This document shows, piece after piece, positions 33,555 to 36,590 of a stretch of 36,590 bases of DNA (its first letter is position 1; each line of letters opens with the position of its first letter). Below the pieces are notes generated by a model. The model was not told the DNA's origin and ran no database searches. It saw nothing but the letters and a program-made list of their open reading frames with translations. This stretch comes from an uncultured Anaerotignum sp. (GTDB lineage: Bacteria > Bacillota > Clostridia > Lachnospirales > Anaerotignaceae), in assembly GCA_944381385.1 (NCBI GenBank), contig CALWKZ010000010.1, positions 1-36,590 on the forward strand, read 5' to 3'. The position numbers and the translations under genes are program-made.

Positions 33555-34961
33555 ATGAAATTATACAAGATCACGAATTTTGTTATTGTTGTCTTGGTCA
33601 TAGCCGCTGTATATCAGACAGGAGAGTTATGGCTTCAGGGAACAACAAGCCATAACTTTTTTTATACCATTTTACAGAATATTTCCCAGAGCAGTGAAGA
33701 GGATCAGGCCAACGGGGAAGTCTTGCTGGCCACACGCTATGCCGTAGGCGACGGAGGCTCTAATTTCAGCGTCTATTACCCGGATGATGTGGGCAGCAGC
33801 GCTTTGCTGACCATAGCAAATGATACCATGGGCGAGATCCTTTCCGGCAACTCCGGTGAGGCGGTGACAGGAGAGGCGGACTGGAAAGAGATCCTGCAGT
33901 CCCGCTGTCTGGTGCTGCAGTATGATTTCCTTCTGTCGACGGAGGAATATCTGGAAAGCTATCGGAAGGCCAGAAGCGCCCAGGCGCTGGAGTATTTCGA
34001 TTACATTACCATTGTGCCGGGGAAGGTCAGCGGGGAAAAGAGCAGTGTATATTTCGTCAATTCCGAGAATAACGAATATCTTCTGTATACCAGTGTGAAA
34101 AGCAAATCGGCAGCGGCCCTTTATGAAGCCCTGCAAAAGAATGAGGATGATATGGTCTATATTTCCACGGGACAAAAGACCACCTCTTCCGTGCTGAAGC
34201 GGAACCTGTTCCTGCCTCAGTGGGCACAGCTGCCCTATTTCTATGCTACCCTGCGGCAGGACCCTGTTTTTGAGCAGGACGGAGCTGTCAGCCGGATGAC
34301 TCTGGAAAGCAGTGTAGAGGGATTTTTCAAGAATTTTTCTGCCGATTGGAGCACACGGGATGAGTACGGCAACTTTGCCTTTAGTGACAGCTCTGTGGTG
34401 GTAAAGTATTATCCGGGAGAACGGGTACTGGAGTATTACAGCTATGAGACCTACGGCACCGATAAGAACCAGGCCTCTTTGGCGGAGGGCTACCAGATCA
34501 GCTGTAATTTCATGCGCAACGATGCCTCCCTGCATACGGACGTATATCTGTCGGATATTATCCAGCAGGGGAATGAAGTTATCTACTGTTTCGACTATGT
34601 GGCGGAAAATCTGCCTATTTATCTTTCAGATACACTGAAGGAAGAGATCGGTATGGAACACGCCATTGAGATCACTGTGCGTGGGCAGGCTGTAAAAAAA
34701 TATCGTCGTTACGCAGTGGATTATGTGACAGAAGACAGGACTGCCGCTCTGGATGTGCAGTTTATCGACGCTTTGGACGAAGCCAACCGGGATTATCAGG
34801 AACAGGTGGAAGAGCGGATTGTGGATAATGTCCAGAATATCGTACTGGGGTATTACGCAGAGGATACCGAAAACATCGGTTTGAAATGGTTTGTGAATCT
34901 GTACGACCATTTGTTTATGATAGAGACCCAGAAAACGCCGCCGGCGGAGGTCAGTGAATAA
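33555..34961 (+). CDS. yycH: YycH-like regulator of WalK
   Basis: 468 aa. One N-terminal membrane helix (NFVIVVLVIAAVYQTGELW) is followed by a large extracellular part. Its place after walRK and before a YycI-like protein, the single anchor, and the domain (FFKNFSADWSTRDEYGNFAFSDSSVVVKYYPGERVLEY) match YycH. In Bacillus, YycH and YycI bind WalK from outside and hold it inactive. GGTGAG lies just upstream of ATG 33555. Sequence identity to known YycH is expected to be low; the call relies on layout. Confidence 0.78.
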   Translation: MKLYKITNFVIVVLVIAAVYQTGELWLQGTTSHNFFYTILQNISQSSEEDQANGEVLLATRYAVGDGGSNFSVYYPDDVGSSALLTIANDTMGEILSGNSGEAVTGEADWKEILQSRCLVLQYDFLLSTEEYLESYRKARSAQALEYFDYITIVPGKVSGEKSSVYFVNSENNEYLLYTSVKSKSAAALYEALQKNEDDMVYISTGQKTTSSVLKRNLFLPQWAQLPYFYATLRQDPVFEQDGAVSRMTLESSVEGFFKNFSADWSTRDEYGNFAFSDSSVVVKYYPGERVLEYYSYETYGTDKNQASLAEGYQISCNFMRNDASLHTDVYLSDIIQQGNEVIYCFDYVAENLPIYLSDTLKEEIGMEHAIEITVRGQAVKKYRRYAVDYVTEDRTAALDVQFIDALDEANRDYQEQVEERIVDNVQNIVLGYYAEDTENIGLKWFVNLYDHLFMIETQKTPPAEVSE

Positions 34962-34982
34962 AAAAAGAAAGGAGGGCGGTCT

Positions 34983-35840
34983 ATGGAATGGGGACGGGCC
35001 AAAAAATTCGTTATTGTGCTGCTGGTGCTGCTGAATGTTTGCCTGGCAGTATTGAATTACCAGCAGGAACGGGTCGGAGCCATGACGGCATCCCAGGAGA
35101 GGGCTATATTTGAAGTCCTTTCCCGCAACGGCATCACCATGTATACGGATTTGATTACGGAGACCCAGCCCATGAGCCGCCTTTCGGTAATGGTGCCTTC
35201 CTATACAAAGGAAGAACTGGAGCGGACGTTTTTTGACGGGGAAAAGACCGTGGTGGTGCCTGGCAAGACGTCCATGGTTTATCGCAGCGACCAGATCGAA
35301 ATGATTCTGGAGGGGGCTTACGGTCAGCTGGAATTTACGGATGTAGAAACGGGGGCAGGAGAAACTACCCGGGGCAGCGCTGTACAGCTGGCGGAGACCT
35401 ACATGAATGGCATCAAATCGGCTTTCCCTGACTTTGTATCGGCCGATGTGATGGATACAGAGGATGGCTACTGTGTGGAGTTTTACCAGAAATATGATGG
35501 CCATTCCGTATTTTCCAACTGGTTTAAGATCTATGTCTGTGCCCAGGGGATTTACCGTGTGGAATTTTCCTACTGCCAGATTATAGGTTATCAGGGGGAT
35601 AAAAAGGATATTTTTTATGCGGATGAGGCTCTTTTGACCTTTATGCAGGCGCTTTTGCGCCAGGAAACAACGGAAAGCGAGGTCACCGTCAACCGTATGG
35701 AGCTGGGCTATGATCTGGTGGAGCAGACGGAATCCGTTTCCGGCGGCACACTGAATCTGGTGCCCTGCTACCGGATCGACACTATGGAGCTGGATACGCC
35801 GTATATCATCAACGCCTATACCTGTCAGGTGGTATCCTGA
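34983..35840 (+). CDS. yycI: YycI-like regulator of WalK
   Basis: 285 aa. The N-terminus MEWGRAKKFVIVLLVLLNVCLAV is characteristic of YycI, giving a single membrane anchor. The rest is extracellular, with EEALLTFM-like (ADEALLTFMQALL) and the C-terminal CYRIDTMELDTPYIINAYTCQV repeats of the YycI fold. AAAGGAGG precedes the ATG, 21 bp after yycH. In Bacillus it forms with YycH a complex that restrains WalK. The usual next gene, walJ (yycJ), is not present here; a terminator follows. Confidence 0.85.
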   Translation: MEWGRAKKFVIVLLVLLNVCLAVLNYQQERVGAMTASQERAIFEVLSRNGITMYTDLITETQPMSRLSVMVPSYTKEELERTFFDGEKTVVVPGKTSMVYRSDQIEMILEGAYGQLEFTDVETGAGETTRGSAVQLAETYMNGIKSAFPDFVSADVMDTEDGYCVEFYQKYDGHSVFSNWFKIYVCAQGIYRVEFSYCQIIGYQGDKKDIFYADEALLTFMQALLRQETTESEVTVNRMELGYDLVEQTESVSGGTLNLVPCYRIDTMELDTPYIINAYTCQVVS

Positions 35841-35897
35841 GAATGGAACGGAAGGGACCTTGCGGAAAAGCCTCTTCAGGGCATCTTCATAAAAATC

Positions 35898-35945
35898 AAG
35901 AAGGCTGAGATCCTTATATACACAGGATTCTAGCCTTCTTTTTTT
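35898..35945 (+). terminator. Intrinsic terminator after the wal locus
   Basis: AAGAAGGCT with AGCCTTCTT, plus an inner AGATCC/GGATtCT stem, is followed by T7. Confidence 0.88.
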
Positions 35946-35968
35946 AGATTTTATTTGAAATGTTTTCT

Positions 35969-36045
35969 TATAAAGACAGCCATGGCAATTCCCCATAAGA
36001 AGTCAGGAAAATCCAATGCTTTCTTAAGGGGAAGCTGCTTTTTTT
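35969..36045 (+). promoter_or_regulatory. Possible feoA leader with attenuator-like hairpin
   Basis: A possible -10 TATAAA (35969-35974) without a good -35 is followed by a hairpin GCTTTC/GGAAGC (36018-36035) and TGCT7 ending at 36045, 85 bp before the feoA start. No Fur-type 19-bp palindrome is evident. Confidence 0.35.
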
Positions 36046-36130
36046 GCGCCTGTTTTTCCGGAGGAAAAGCACTTTTGGGGCCGGCAGCCATATATTGGCC
36101 ATAACAGGATATTTTCCGGGAGGGATTAGG

Positions 36131-36355
36131 TTGGCAGACGGAATTTCTTTGAAGGAGGTCCCTCTGGGTCTGGTGTGCCGGGTGGAAGGAGCGGAGGAGC
36201 TGCGGCTCATGGAGCTGGGATTCTGCCGGGGGAGCATGGTGCGTCCCATGTATAGCTGTGTCCGGGGCGGTACCAGGGTCTACGGGGTAAAGGGCACCAT
36301 GATCGCCCTGCGGGACGCGGACGCGGCACAGATCTTAACAAGGGTGGTGGAGTAA
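36131..36355 (+). CDS. feoA: Ferrous iron transport protein A
   Basis: 74 aa from TTG 36131, preceded by GGGAGGG at normal spacing; a longer reading from 36044 has no recognisable homology in its extension. It is a small SH3-like cytosolic protein that assists FeoB. The family pattern ISLKEVPLGLVCRVEGAEELRLMELGFCRGSMVRPMYSC and TMIALRDADAAQI is clear. feoB begins at the very next base after the stop, as in other feoAB operons. Confidence 0.9.
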   Translation: MADGISLKEVPLGLVCRVEGAEELRLMELGFCRGSMVRPMYSCVRGGTRVYGVKGTMIALRDADAAQILTRVVE

Positions 36356-36590
36356 ATGGGCAAAAGACTTCGGGTGGCTTTGGCGGGCAATCCCAATACA
36401 GGCAAAAGCACTATATTCAATGCTTTGACCGGATTGAAACAGCATACGGGCAACTGGTCGGGTAAGACCGTCGGCACAGCCAAGGGCAGATGTATGATCG
36501 GCGGGCGGGAAGCGGAGATCGTGGATTTGCCGGGGATCTACTCCCTGTTTTCCGACTCGGCGGAGGAACGCTACGCCAAGGAGTTTTTGC
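36356..36590 (+). CDS. feoB: Ferrous iron transporter B (5' end, cut by window)
   Basis: The first 78 codons are present; the rest lies beyond the window. The N-terminal GTPase domain shows the P-loop GNPNTGKST (residues 11-19), the switch region [11 protein letters not shown] with a Thr for G2, and [16 protein letters not shown] for G3. This is characteristic of FeoB, which moves Fe(II) across the membrane. It directly abuts feoA. Confidence 0.95.
   Translation, partial: MGKRLRVALAGNPNTGKSTIFNALTGLKQHTGNWSGKTVGTAKGRCMIGGREAEIVDLPGIYSLFSDSAEERYAKEFL

Overview
The window reads as chromosomal DNA of an anaerobic, spore-forming Clostridia bacterium, most likely near the Lachnospiraceae. The order is supported by several genes: a SipL-like spore coat morphogenesis protein (SPOCS/DUF3794 plus LysM), a SEC-C-tagged methionine aminopeptidase, a small DUF6472-like protein, a giant 2-hydroxyacyl-CoA dehydratase activase-like protein, a tmk-darA-holB-ricT cluster and a WalRK-YycHI module. 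The genus is not resolved. Most genes look moderately GC-rich by eye; the MarR/MFS cassette near 28-30 kb looks more AT-rich.

Layout. 1-461: the 3' end of a 23S rRNA, then tRNA-Trp, tRNA-Asp and tRNA-Val with no 5S gene between. 462-1012: seven tandem 76-80 bp units that are degenerate copies of the 3' part of tRNA-Val. 1131-2667: guanine deaminase on the minus strand, behind a purine-riboswitch-family leader with an unusual core that looks like a transcriptional ON switch. 2760-5399: a small 4-Cys protein, signal peptidase I and the SipL-like protein. 5461-10583: a housekeeping cluster resembling the Bacillus tmk-yaaQ-holB-yaaT-yabB-yabC block, ending in a small membrane protein with an Sm-like sequence pattern. 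10706-15866: a TetR regulator with a palindromic operator, translationally coupled to a 1433-residue fused activase/dehydratase-like protein. 15927-18930: an unknown membrane protein, cardiolipin synthase and an acyl-ACP thioesterase. 18935-25159: MFS transporter, methionine aminopeptidase, cysteine synthase, AI-2E/YtvI-like permease, ispE and a GntR regulator. 25259-27888: a membrane-anchored LysM/G5 protein and glucose-6-phosphate isomerase. 27911-30246: a marR<>MFS-marR efflux-type cassette with two 24-bp operators bracketing the promoter. 30359-35945: walR, walK, a secreted protein, and yycH- and yycI-like genes. 35969-36590: feoA and the start of feoB.

How parts work together. The cell-envelope theme is strong: WalRK with its YycHI regulators, cardiolipin synthase, the LysM/G5 protein, signal peptidase and SipL. 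Three TGTAAN boxes with exact 11-bp periodicity lie just upstream of the -10 of the secreted-protein/yycHI unit, suggesting that WalR controls its own regulators. Most adjacent transcription units are separated by clear intrinsic terminators, several of them bidirectional between convergent genes. No phage, insertion sequence, integrase or CRISPR array was seen. The most unusual items are the tRNA-Val-derived tandem array, the variant riboswitch of guaD, the WalR-box promoter, the MarR operator pair, and the TetR-coupled giant activase.
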